This document shows positions 43,688-52,215 of a stretch of 60,615 nt of DNA, one piece after another. Within the stretch, counting starts at the first letter, position 1. Each line of letters starts with the position of its first letter. This DNA comes from JBOICV01 sp050740255. Its GTDB lineage: Bacteria > Pseudomonadota > Gammaproteobacteria > Nevskiales > JBOICV01. The position numbers and the translations under genes are program-made. The stretch spans positions 1 to 60,615 of the forward strand of contig JBOICV010000004.1 of the NCBI GenBank assembly GCA_050740255.1, written 5' to 3'. Below the pieces are notes generated by a model. The model had not been told where the DNA came from. It worked only from the letters and a program-made list of their open reading frames with translations, and searched no databases.

Positions 43688-44308
43688 ATGGTGCGGACGA
43701 GGGCTAAAGTGACCGCTTTGCTGCCGGTCACGGCGCGCGGCGAGGCGACGCGTCAGCGGCTGTTGCGGGCGGCGGAAAAGGCCTTCGGCGCAAATGGCTA
43801 TCACGCCACTTCGATCAGCGATATCACGCGCCGCGCGCGCGTGGCGCAGGGCACCTTCTATCTGTACTTCCCCGGCAAGGAAGCCTTGTTCCGCGAACTG
43901 GTGGACTATCTCGGCCGCACCGTGCGCCGGCATCTGTCGCGCGCGATCGGTGGCAGCCGCGACCGGCTTGAAGCGGAGCGCCGTGGGCTCGAAGCCTTCA
44001 TCGCTTTCGTCCGCGAGCACCGCGATCTTTATCGCATCGTGCTGGAGGCGCAAATCGTGGACCCGCCGGCCTACCGCCGTTACTACTCCGAATTCGCGCG
44101 CGGTTATACGCAATCCCTGCAGCAGGCGGCGCGGGCGAACGAGATTCGCACAGCCGATGCCGCGGTTATCGCCTGGGCTTTGATGGGCATCGGCCACTTC
44201 GCCGGTCTGCGCTATGCGGTATGGGAGCAGCGGGCGCCGGCCGCCGCAGAAATCAACGCGCTGATGGACTTCGTGCAACGCGGCCTCGCGGCGGGAACGA
44301 CCAGTTGA
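43688..44308 (+). CDS. TetR-family regulator of the ester/lipid cluster
   Basis: A 206-residue repressor. DNA-binding segment ATSISDITRRARVAQGTFYLYF; the ligand domain is helical with IVDPPAYRRYYSEFARGY. Its stop overlaps the start of the KAS III-like gene (TTGA), placing it first in the cluster it probably controls. The ligand may be an acyl-CoA, by analogy with FadR- and PaaR-type TetR proteins. Confidence 0.9.
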   Translation: MVRTRAKVTALLPVTARGEATRQRLLRAAEKAFGANGYHATSISDITRRARVAQGTFYLYFPGKEALFRELVDYLGRTVRRHLSRAIGGSRDRLEAERRGLEAFIAFVREHRDLYRIVLEAQIVDPPAYRRYYSEFARGYTQSLQQAARANEIRTADAAVIAWALMGIGHFAGLRYAVWEQRAPAAAEINALMDFVQRGLAAGTTS

Positions 44309-45315
44309 GCGCCTATATGACCGGGCTGGGCACCTATGTTCCCGCTGGGCGCATGAGTGCGGCGCAAATCGCCGTGGCCAGCGGGCTGCCCGAGGGCGTG
44401 GTGCGCGATAAGCTTGGCATCCAGCGCAAAGCGGTGCCAGGGCCGGAAGATCACACCAACGCCATGGGTGTGCGCGCCGCTCAAGCGGCGCTGGCGGACG
44501 CAAAGCTCGCGGCCGACGCCATCGACGTGGTGATTTCGATCAACGAGGAGCACAAGGACTATCCGGTCTGGACCAGCGGCATCAAGCTGGCGCACGACCT
44601 CGGCGCGATGCGGGCATGGGCTTTCGATATCGGCCAGAAATGCGGCACCGGTGTACTCGGGCTGAAGCTGGCGCGCGATCTGATTGTCGCCGACTCCGCA
44701 GTGAATACGGTGCTCGTAGCGGGCGGTTACCGCAATGTGGACTTGATTGATTACCGTGATCCGGCAGTGCGCTTCATGTACAACCTCGGCGCCGGCGGCG
44801 GCGCGGCAGTGGTGCAGCGTGGCGCCGGGGTTCGCGGCGGCCACGAAATCCTGTCTTCCCGCTTTATCACCGACGGCAGTTTTTCGCTTGATGTACTGGT
44901 GCCGGTTGGCGGCACGCGTGCGCCACTTACCACTGAGAACCTGCACGACTACCGGCTGCAGGTCGCTGATCCCGAAGGGATGCGCGCGCGGCTTGCGCAT
45001 AAATCGCTGGACAATTTCACGGCCGTCGTGCGCGAGGCGGTAAGGGACGCGGGCGCCGCACTTTCCGATATCGCCTATCTCGCCATGCTGCATATGAAAC
45101 CCAGTGCGCACCAAGAGGTGCTTAGGCGGCTGGGTTTGCCCGCAGCGCGTTCGATTTATCTGAGCGACTACGGCCATCTTGGCCAGGTAGATCAATTCCT
45201 GAGTTTGCAGCTTGCGCGTGATCAAGGTCGGCTCAAATCCGGCGACCTGGTGGTGTTGGTCGCGGCGGGCGTGGGTTATGTCTGGAACGCGCTATGCCTG
45301 CGGTGGCGCGGATGA
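44305..45315 (+). CDS. KAS III (FabH)-like acyl-thioester enzyme
   Basis: A 336-residue thiolase-fold protein. The nucleophile cysteine lies in FDIGQKCGTGVLGLKLA; a histidine lies in LHMKPSAHQEVL. Where FabH has Asn in a Y-G-N-type motif, this protein has DYGHLGQVDQ. It could condense or transfer acyl groups from CoA. The TTG at 44305 overlaps the TetR stop by four bases and gives M-S-A-Y-M-T; ATG 44317 is the alternative. It is followed, with overlap, by an acyl-CoA ligase. Confidence 0.82.
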   Translation: MSAYMTGLGTYVPAGRMSAAQIAVASGLPEGVVRDKLGIQRKAVPGPEDHTNAMGVRAAQAALADAKLAADAIDVVISINEEHKDYPVWTSGIKLAHDLGAMRAWAFDIGQKCGTGVLGLKLARDLIVADSAVNTVLVAGGYRNVDLIDYRDPAVRFMYNLGAGGGAAVVQRGAGVRGGHEILSSRFITDGSFSLDVLVPVGGTRAPLTTENLHDYRLQVADPEGMRARLAHKSLDNFTAVVREAVRDAGAALSDIAYLAMLHMKPSAHQEVLRRLGLPAARSIYLSDYGHLGQVDQFLSLQLARDQGRLKSGDLVVLVAAGVGYVWNALCLRWRG

Positions 45316-46805
45316 TGTTCGACTTCGATCTCGCTGCGCGCCGTGCCCGCCTCACCCCGGAGCGGCCCGTGCTGTACTGGCGCGGGCGCTGGTTCAGCTA
45401 TGGCGAGTTGGACATACGTGCCCGCCGGCTCGCCGGCCGTCTGGCGGAACGCGGCGTGACGAAGGGCGATCGCGTATCCATTCTCGCGCTCAATCACATT
45501 GCGCATATTGATTTGATTCTGGCCGCACCGAAGCTCGGTTTTATCTATGCCCCATTCAACTACCGGCTGTCAGCGGCGGAGCAGGGCGAGCTCGCGCGCT
45601 ATGTCGAGCCAAGCTTATTGCTGCACGACGCCCAGCACGCACCCATCGCCACGGCCACCGCCGCTGTGTTGCAGCCGCTGGCCGACTATGAAAACTGGCT
45701 CGCGGCCGCGCCAGACGCGCCTGCGGCGCCTGCCCTTTCCGCCGAAGATCCGATGATGATGTTGTTCACCGGCGGCAGCACCGGCCTGCCCAAGGGCGCG
45801 GTATTGCCTTACCGGCAGATTTTCAGCAACGCGGTCAACACCACCTGGTCCTGGAATGTCGGCGGCGACGACTGTGTGATTCAGGCCACGCCGGCATTTC
45901 ACGCGGCTATCAATGTTTTGGCTACACCGCTGCTGCATACGGGTGGCCGCATCGTGCTGATGGAGAGCTTCGAAGCTGGCGCGTATCTGCGCCTGCTGGG
46001 TGAGTGCGGCGCGACACTACTGTTCATGGTGCCGAGCATGTATCAGACGCTGGCCGAACATCCCGGCTTCGCTGCCGCGGACTTTTCATCGGTACGCTGG
46101 GCGATTGCCGGTGGCGCCCCCTGTCCGCCGCCGATACGCGAGCGCTATGCCGCGCGCGGTATTCGTTTCCGTCTCGGCTATGGCCTGACCGAGGCGGGCG
46201 TGAATTGTTTCTCCATTTCTGAAACGGAAGCTGCGCGTCATCCCGATTCGGTCGGCCGGCCGATGCTGTACGGCGAGGCGGTGATACGCCACGCCGACGG
46301 TACGCCGGTGCAGGCCGATGAGATCGGCGAGCTGACGCTGGCCGGTCCACATCTCGCGCTCGGCTATTTCCGGCGCGAGCCGGACACTGCGGCGAGTTTT
46401 CGCGACGGTTGGTTGTGGACCGGCGATCTTGCGCGGCAGGACGGCGACGGGCTGTTCTACATCTGCGGCCGGCGCAAGGAGATGTACATCAGCGGCGGCG
46501 AGAACGTGTATCCGGCGGAAATCGAAGGCTTGCTGCATACGCATCCGGCCGTGGCCGAATGCGCCGTGCTGGGCGTGCCGGACGCACGCTGGGGCGAAAC
46601 CGGGTTGGCCGCGCTCGCGCTCAAGTCCGGCGAGCGGCTCAGCGGCAGCGAACTACAGGCCTGGCTGCGGTCGCGGCTGGCCGGCTACAAACGGCCACGC
46701 CACATTCTGTTTCTGGAAACGCTGCCCAAGAGCGGCGCCGGCAAGATTCTGAAGCCGGAGATTCGCCAGTTGTATGAGCAGCAGCACCGCGCCACGGGAA
46801 CTTGA
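45294..46805 (+). CDS. AMP-dependent acyl-CoA synthetase
   Basis: A 503-residue ligase of the ANL superfamily that makes an acyl-CoA from a free carboxylic acid. The P-loop is MLFTGGSTGLPKGAVLP, with YGLTEAG, then WLWTGDLARQDGDG, GRRKEMYISGGENVYP and the C-terminal lysine region LPKSGAGKILK. The ATG at 45294 overlaps the preceding gene by 22 bases; ATG 45312 is also possible. Chain-length preference is unknown. Confidence 0.92.
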   Translation: MPAVARMMFDFDLAARRARLTPERPVLYWRGRWFSYGELDIRARRLAGRLAERGVTKGDRVSILALNHIAHIDLILAAPKLGFIYAPFNYRLSAAEQGELARYVEPSLLLHDAQHAPIATATAAVLQPLADYENWLAAAPDAPAAPALSAEDPMMMLFTGGSTGLPKGAVLPYRQIFSNAVNTTWSWNVGGDDCVIQATPAFHAAINVLATPLLHTGGRIVLMESFEAGAYLRLLGECGATLLFMVPSMYQTLAEHPGFAAADFSSVRWAIAGGAPCPPPIRERYAARGIRFRLGYGLTEAGVNCFSISETEAARHPDSVGRPMLYGEAVIRHADGTPVQADEIGELTLAGPHLALGYFRREPDTAASFRDGWLWTGDLARQDGDGLFYICGRRKEMYISGGENVYPAEIEGLLHTHPAVAECAVLGVPDARWGETGLAALALKSGERLSGSELQAWLRSRLAGYKRPRHILFLETLPKSGAGKILKPEIRQLYEQQHRATGT

Positions 46806-46821
46806 GTCGAGAGGAAAAGAC

Positions 46822-47976
46822 ATGCGGCGGCTAATCATTTGTTGCGCACTGCTGCTGGGCGCCAGCGCACAGGCGGCGGCAACACCGCTGCTGGAGTTCG
46901 GCCGTTATCGCCCGCTGTATCCGGGCCTCTATGGCGACTTCAGCTTCAGCCGCGACGAGCAGGACAAGAGCTTCGATGCGCGCGGCGAGGAGCAGGACAG
47001 CGCGCTGCCCAGTCTAGGTGGCGAAAGTTCTTTCCCACAGGACGCGCTGAGCGCGCGCTTTCGCTGGTATTTCCCGATGTTCGAGGAGGAACAACTGCCG
47101 TTCTTCTCCGGGCGTCTGCACACGGCGCGACTGACCGCGCGCCTGGCGCAGGCCGACGCCGAAGGCGTGATCGCCGGCTTCGCCGAGCGCAACGGCCTGC
47201 AGACGGAGAGTTCGGGCCTCGGCGATCTGAGCCTGGAGTTCGGCAGCTTTCTGGCGGGTTCGGACAACTGGCGCGAGGGCAAGCCCGCTGCGTTCAGTCT
47301 GCTCGCACTGATCGGACTCAATGCGGCGACCGGCCGGCACGACGTCGAGTCACCCTATAACGTCGGCAGCAATGAGCATTCTTTACATTTCCAGCTCGGG
47401 GCCCATTGGCAGCCGGCGGCAGCCTGGCTGTTGGATGGCGGCATCACGTTCCGACGCTTCGAGCAAAACGAGGAGCCGGCTTTCGGCGGCGCGGAACCCG
47501 CCGAGCGTGGGGATGAAACCCTGTGGGACCTCAGCATCGCGCGCCGCTTCGGCCAGAATTTCTATGTGACGGCTTTTTACTACGACCGCAACGGCGACGC
47601 CAACCAGTACGAGAACCCCCGCTTCATTGCCAATCCGCCGGCGCCGGCTTCCGGCATGCAAACCTTTCCCACACCCGGCGTATACCGTGACGGCGGCACT
47701 CAGCTCAGCGCGATCGGCCTCTCGCTGTCATGGTTTGCGCGCCAGAACTGGTTGTTGGGGCTGCATGTGTTTCAGCCCAGGGATGGCGAGAGCGGAGAGT
47801 TTGAGCTGCCGTTCTCGCAACAGCCGAGCAGTTGCACGCTGTTGAACAACTGCAATCCGCAGCCCTCGGGACAGAGCCGGCGTGTGGATGGACTCGGCGG
47901 TGCGCGCAGCTATGCCAGCCAGACGCTGATGCTCACCGTGACCCACAGCTTCGGCCGGAGCGATCCATGGTTGTGA
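46822..47976 (+). CDS. Predicted outer-membrane channel, paralogue 1
   Basis: A 384-residue protein starting at ATG 46822 with a signal peptide (RLIICCALLLGASAQAAA). The body has amphipathic beta strands and the element FPTPGVYRDGGTQL in the C-terminal half. The next gene's product carries the same type of element, so the two are probably related barrels. They resemble the Phenol_MetA_deg-like transporters of hydrophobic-compound operons, but this is not certain. Confidence 0.65.
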   Translation: MRRLIICCALLLGASAQAAATPLLEFGRYRPLYPGLYGDFSFSRDEQDKSFDARGEEQDSALPSLGGESSFPQDALSARFRWYFPMFEEEQLPFFSGRLHTARLTARLAQADAEGVIAGFAERNGLQTESSGLGDLSLEFGSFLAGSDNWREGKPAAFSLLALIGLNAATGRHDVESPYNVGSNEHSLHFQLGAHWQPAAAWLLDGGITFRRFEQNEEPAFGGAEPAERGDETLWDLSIARRFGQNFYVTAFYYDRNGDANQYENPRFIANPPAPASGMQTFPTPGVYRDGGTQLSAIGLSLSWFARQNWLLGLHVFQPRDGESGEFELPFSQQPSSCTLLNNCNPQPSGQSRRVDGLGGARSYASQTLMLTVTHSFGRSDPWL

Positions 47977-49211
47977 GGCGAATCGTCTGTGCGCTGACGG
48001 TGGCTGGCGCAAGCGGGGCCGCCGGCGCCGGCATCGTGTTCACGCCGCATCTTTCCGAATACTCCGCGCTGCCGCGTGGCCAGTACACGGAGTTCACCTA
48101 CATCAATACCGCCATTGACGAAACCTTTAATCGCAGTGGCGACAAGCAGCCGCTAGGTTTTGGCGCGGTGCCGCCGGGCGAATCTATCGAGGCCTCGCTA
48201 TTCCTGCTCAAGTATCTGTGGATTGGCAATCCGTTCCGCGATACTGAATTACCGTATCTGAAAAATCACGATCTGCTGTTCCGCGCCATAGGCACGGTGG
48301 GTGATCAACAGGCGACCGGCGAGCTCAACGACCTAAGCCGGCGCTTCGGCTTGCGTTCCGGCGGCTCGGGCTTTGGCGATTTGTTTCTGCTCGGCGGTAT
48401 TTACGGCCCGAGCTGGCGCCTGGGGGCGATGCACCTGAACACCCTGTTCGCACTCACCTACAAGCTGCCGGTTGGCGATTACGAGAATGATCGTTTGCTG
48501 AACCCGGGCACGAACTACGACGCCGTCATCCCCCAGTTCGCTTTCCATCAGAACTGGTACGGACGGCTGTTTGTTGACGGCACGCTGGCCTATCAGAAGA
48601 ACGGGCGCAATGACGATCCGGGTTTCGGCGGCCTGGTGCCTTCGCATGCCGCGGATTTGTACAACGCCGAAATAAACTTCGCCTGGAAGTTCAGCGAGAA
48701 GTGGTTCGCGGACCTGGGCGTTTCCCATCGCTCCACGCGCGGCGAAGGCAATGAGTTCGCCAACCCCTCGCTCAACATCGTCGACCAGCCGGTGGAGCCG
48801 ACGCAGCTCTGCGACCAGCTCAATCTCGGCGCGCTGGGTCTGGGCGATTTGACCGGCGGTCTGCTCCCCAATTGTCCGGGCCGGCTGTTCTTTATCCGGC
48901 CGCGGCCCGGCGTATACGAGGACGGCGGCATCCGCGCAACCCTGGCCACTGCGGGCTTTTACTACGTCTATCGCAGCTCCGCGGTGCTGAATTTCCGCAT
49001 TGCCTATCCGGTGTCGGGCAAGGGCAGCCAGTTCGATCTGCCCTACGACGTAACGCTCGGCCTGCCCACCGGACCCGGTGGCAGTTTCGAGCCGTCCGGT
49101 ATTCCCGTTTCAAGCACCGTGGTGCGCGTGAACGGCGTGCAGGAGGCGGCGGCGGTATCCGCCTCGCCTTATCTCGAGCTGCGCTTCGTCTATCTGTTCT
49201 GGGCGCCATGA
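47967..49211 (+). CDS. Predicted outer-membrane channel, paralogue 2
   Basis: A 414-residue protein starting at ATG 47967 (overlap of ten bases with the preceding gene) with a signal peptide ending near AGAAGAG. It carries RPRPGVYEDGGIRATLA, the counterpart of the element in paralogue 1, and many beta strands with terminal aromatics (ELRFVYLFWAP). The stop overlaps the next start (ATGA). It may import a hydrophobic ester or fatty acid. Confidence 0.65.
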   Translation: MVVRRIVCALTVAGASGAAGAGIVFTPHLSEYSALPRGQYTEFTYINTAIDETFNRSGDKQPLGFGAVPPGESIEASLFLLKYLWIGNPFRDTELPYLKNHDLLFRAIGTVGDQQATGELNDLSRRFGLRSGGSGFGDLFLLGGIYGPSWRLGAMHLNTLFALTYKLPVGDYENDRLLNPGTNYDAVIPQFAFHQNWYGRLFVDGTLAYQKNGRNDDPGFGGLVPSHAADLYNAEINFAWKFSEKWFADLGVSHRSTRGEGNEFANPSLNIVDQPVEPTQLCDQLNLGALGLGDLTGGLLPNCPGRLFFIRPRPGVYEDGGIRATLATAGFYYVYRSSAVLNFRIAYPVSGKGSQFDLPYDVTLGLPTGPGGSFEPSGIPVSSTVVRVNGVQEAAAVSASPYLELRFVYLFWAP

Positions 49212-50719
49212 AACGAAATCTTTGTGGGCTCGTCATCCCGGCGGAAGCCGGGGTCCAGAAGAGAAAGCGCTGGGTCCCGGCTTTCGCCGGGACGACGGCG
49301 GTGCTGCTGCTCGCCGTCGCCTGCGCGCCGCGTGAAGCACTGCTGCCCAGACTCGGCGTGGACGTGCCGGCGCTGCGTGAATTTCCCGCCGATTTCCCCC
49401 TCCCGGATTCCAACGAGACGGAGCAACCCATCGTCGGTTTCGGCGGTGGTGGCGGCGGGGTGACGCGCGCACCCGTCATCTTCGTGCACGGCAATACAGT
49501 GTCCGCGCGCTTCTGGTTACCGGTGCGCGCGCACTTCAAGGCCGCCGGCTATACCGACGATGAACTCTGGGCACCGGGTTACGGCTGGGACAATGTGCGT
49601 TACTTCGACAGCAACGACTTGTCGGTGCCGACGCTGGAGCGTTTCGTCAGCACGGTGCAAAACTATCTGCAGCGCAAGACGGGCAAGCCGATACCGCAGG
49701 TGGACATCGTCGGTCATTCGCTCGGCGTCACGCTCGTGAGGCAGTGGCTGAAGCAGGAGAACGCCTGGCACCGCGTGCGCAATTTCGTCGGTGTCGCCGG
49801 CGGCAATCATGGTGTCTGGACCGCGCGGCTGGATTCGCGCACGATGAATCGCGTGGTGTCGTACGAGCTGGCGCGCGGCAGTCCATGGCTGGCGCAGCTC
49901 AATCGCGGCGGAGAGACACCCGGCGCCACGCGTTATCTGATGCTGTACGACGGCACCGGCTGGGGCGACGCGTTGTTCACGCGCGCCGACCAGGACAGCG
50001 CCGCGCTCGCCGGCGCCACCAATCTTGCTTTCAACCGCGAACGCGGCACACATTTCGATCATCTGGAGTTGGCGCGCACGCCGGCCACGATGGATGCGAT
50101 GCTGTCTTTTCTGAAAGACAGCGGCGCGGTTTCCGCCGAAGTGCGCGCGCCGGTACTGCGGCTTGACACGGATCAAGGGGGCGATCACGTATTGCGCGCC
50201 GAGCCGGCCGCTGCGCAAGTGGTCTGCGCCAAGGGTGGGGATTATCCTAGCCGTGCCACGCCGGCTGCGGCGGAAGTCGTGCTGGCAGCCGAAACAGTTT
50301 ATAGCTGCTACGCCTTCGATCCGGCCGCGCAACTGGCCAGTCCCCTGCAGCGTTTCAAATGGAGCCAGCAGCCCGCCAGTGCCGACGTGCTGACGGTAAC
50401 CGCTTCGCATGCAGCCGGCGCTTATGAAAATCCGATCTCGGTCACGCTGAGCGCAAGCGATCCCGCGGCTTATGTGGTTTACAGCACCAGCGGCAGTCTG
50501 CCCGGCAGCGGCGCGGCGCTGTATACGCAAGCGGTGTATGTGCCCGGCCCGCTGCGGCTTAGCGCAGTCGCCATCGCGCCGGATGGCCGGCAGTCCCCGC
50601 CGCTGGTGCTCGATTACGACATCAGCCTGGAGAAAATCGAAGCGGCGCACAGCCTGCAGCGCCAGTTCGATGCCAGTGTGCCCGAGCAGTACCGCGGTCA
50701 GCGCAAGAAAGGACATTAG
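49208..50719 (+). CDS. Lipoprotein esterase/depolymerase-like alpha/beta hydrolase
   Basis: A 503-residue protein. A repeat element (49231-49298) forms residues 9-30; the hydrophobic core VLLLAVAC then ends in a probable lipobox cysteine. The hydrolase domain has IFVHGNTVSARFW, nucleophile VDIVGHSLGVTLVRQW and RGTHFDHLE as probable histidine region. The C-terminal 110 residues form a CHB_HEX_C/FN3-like immunoglobulin-type domain (YENPISVTLSASDPAAYVVY). It resembles class 2 lipases and PhaZ7-type depolymerases. It should act on an ester at the cell surface or in the periplasm. Confidence 0.78.
   Translation: MKRNLCGLVIPAEAGVQKRKRWVPAFAGTTAVLLLAVACAPREALLPRLGVDVPALREFPADFPLPDSNETEQPIVGFGGGGGGVTRAPVIFVHGNTVSARFWLPVRAHFKAAGYTDDELWAPGYGWDNVRYFDSNDLSVPTLERFVSTVQNYLQRKTGKPIPQVDIVGHSLGVTLVRQWLKQENAWHRVRNFVGVAGGNHGVWTARLDSRTMNRVVSYELARGSPWLAQLNRGGETPGATRYLMLYDGTGWGDALFTRADQDSAALAGATNLAFNRERGTHFDHLELARTPATMDAMLSFLKDSGAVSAEVRAPVLRLDTDQGGDHVLRAEPAAAQVVCAKGGDYPSRATPAAAEVVLAAETVYSCYAFDPAAQLASPLQRFKWSQQPASADVLTVTASHAAGAYENPISVTLSASDPAAYVVYSTSGSLPGSGAALYTQAVYVPGPLRLSAVAIAPDGRQSPPLVLDYDISLEKIEAAHSLQRQFDASVPEQYRGQRKKGH
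49231..49298. repeat. Dispersed palindromic repeat inside a signal-peptide region
   Basis: Arms CGTCATCCCGGCGGAAGCC and CCGGCTTTCGCCGGGACGACG match as inverted copies at about 24 of 28 bases. The 68-base element is read in frame as VIPAEAGVQ and RWVPAFAGTT within the lipoprotein gene. Confidence 0.82.
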
Positions 50720-50721
50720 CG

Positions 50722-51468
50722 ATGCAGCAACGCGTAGCCCTGGTCACCGGCGGGCTCGGCGCCATCGGCACCGAGATTTGCCGCGCACTGGCGGCGGCCG
50801 ACGCGCGGGTCGCGGCGGTCGCGCATCCAGCCGAGCGCACCCGCATCGCCGACTGGCAGACGGAGGCTTGCACGGCAGGCGCGGAAATTTTCGTAACCGT
50901 CGCCGATTTAAGCGACTACGACGCCAGCGCGCGCGCCGTGCAGGAAGTGGCCGGCACGCTGGCGCCGATTGATATTCTGGTCAACGCCGCCGGTATCACG
51001 CGCGATGCGCGGCTGGTGAAGATGACGCCGGGACAGTGGCGCGAAGTGCTGAGCGCGAATCTCGACAGCGTATTCAACGTCAGCCATCCGGTGTTCGCCG
51101 GCATGGTCGAACGGCGCTACGGCCGCATCGTCAACATCTCATCGGTCAACGGCCAGAAAGGGCAGTTCGGCCAGGCGAATTATTCGGCGGCCAAGGCCGG
51201 CATGCACGGCTTCACCATGGCTTGCGCGCAGGAAGGCGCGGCGCACGGGGTGACGGTGAACACCGTTTCGCCGGGTTATGTCGCCACGCCGATGACGGCG
51301 GCGATCAAACCCGAGGCGCTGGCGAAAGTCCAAGCACAGATTCCGGTCGGCCGCATGGGCCGGCCCCAAGAGATCGCACGCGTGGTCGCTTTCCTGTGTG
51401 CGGAGGCGTCGGGCTATATCACCGGCGCCAATATTCCCGTCAACGGCGGTTTGTTCATGAGCGCGTAA
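50722..51468 (+). CDS. phaB: Acetoacetyl-CoA reductase (PhaB-like SDR)
   Basis: A 248-residue short-chain dehydrogenase. Cofactor motif TGGLGAIG, active site NISSVNGQKGQFGQANYSAAKAG with catalytic Ser, Tyr and Lys, and NTVSPGYVATPM. The NGQKGQFGQ-N-Y-S string is almost specific for PhaB, the NADPH-dependent reductase of 3-oxoacyl-CoA to (R)-3-hydroxyacyl-CoA. In this cluster it may run in either direction. No phaA or phaC is in the window. Confidence 0.85.
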   Translation: MQQRVALVTGGLGAIGTEICRALAAADARVAAVAHPAERTRIADWQTEACTAGAEIFVTVADLSDYDASARAVQEVAGTLAPIDILVNAAGITRDARLVKMTPGQWREVLSANLDSVFNVSHPVFAGMVERRYGRIVNISSVNGQKGQFGQANYSAAKAGMHGFTMACAQEGAAHGVTVNTVSPGYVATPMTAAIKPEALAKVQAQIPVGRMGRPQEIARVVAFLCAEASGYITGANIPVNGGLFMSA

Positions 51469-51486
51469 GCGCGAAAGGAGAAAGAG

Positions 51487-52182
51487 ATGAAAATCTTATC
51501 GGGTCTGTGTGGCTTGATCGCCCTGTTTGCGGCGCCGCTGGCCGGCGCGGCTTGTGTGGATAACGTGGTGCTGGTGCACGGCAACGCGCGCTATACCAGC
51601 GATTTCAACAACACCTATAACGAGCTGATCTCGCGCGGCTATACCGCCGCGCAAATCTACCGGCCGAGCTGGGGCAGCAAGAGCTGTCCGGCCTGCAACG
51701 ATCACAACGGCTCCGAGGAAACGCCGGTGCGAAACGCGATCAACAGCGCGATCGCAGCATCCTGCACCGGCAAGATAGACGTGATTGGCCATTCAATGGG
51801 TGTGACGCTGGCGGCGAAGCAAATCATTGATCTGAACAAGGCCAGTAAAGTGCATACCTTCATTGGTATCGCCGCCGGATACCGCGGCCTGTGGTCCTGC
51901 GGCGCGGCCTATCCGTTCCAGTACGCCACCACGACCTGCGGCTATTGGGGCTTGTCGGTCAATAGCCCGTTCCTGAACTCGATTTACGGCGTCACTTTGG
52001 GCACCGACGTGTACTCGTTCTATAGCTGGCAGGACGAGATCGTCTGCGCCACCGGTGTCTGCACCGTAGGCGGCGTGCATTCCAGCCGCATCGCGGGCGC
52101 CGACGCGGATTACCTGTTCGCGGCCGGGCACTACGGCTTGCTGTATTACACCGACGACACGCAGGCCGACTTGATCCAGTAG
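51487..52182 (+). CDS. Secreted class 2 lipase
   Basis: A 231-residue secreted lipase. Signal peptide ends LAGA-AC; VLVHGNARY is the oxyanion strand, DVIGHSMGVTLA holds the nucleophile. Six or more cysteines (CPAC, C-G-A-A, CG, CATGVC) may form disulfides. The fold agrees with the Bacillus LipA/PhaZ7 group. AAAGGAGAAAGAG precedes ATG 51487. Confidence 0.85.
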   Translation: MKILSGLCGLIALFAAPLAGAACVDNVVLVHGNARYTSDFNNTYNELISRGYTAAQIYRPSWGSKSCPACNDHNGSEETPVRNAINSAIAASCTGKIDVIGHSMGVTLAAKQIIDLNKASKVHTFIGIAAGYRGLWSCGAAYPFQYATTTCGYWGLSVNSPFLNSIYGVTLGTDVYSFYSWQDEIVCATGVCTVGGVHSSRIAGADADYLFAAGHYGLLYYTDDTQADLIQ

Positions 52183-52204
52183 GAGCGCGCCTGCGCGCGA
52201 CAGG
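52179..52204. repeat. REP-like palindrome
   Basis: GTAGGAGCGCGCCTGCGCGCGAC matches the GTAGGAGCG-x-CGCGAC type of REP known from Pseudomonas and Xanthomonas relatives. The TAG stop of the lipase lies within it. Confidence 0.55.
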
Positions 52205-52215
52205 CGGGTAGCCTT

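Noticed and set aside
48872..49207. Upstream extension of the lipoprotein esterase
   Set aside because: It would overlap the preceding channel gene by over 300 bases and bury the signal peptide; ATG 49208 overlaps the stop in the usual ATGA form.
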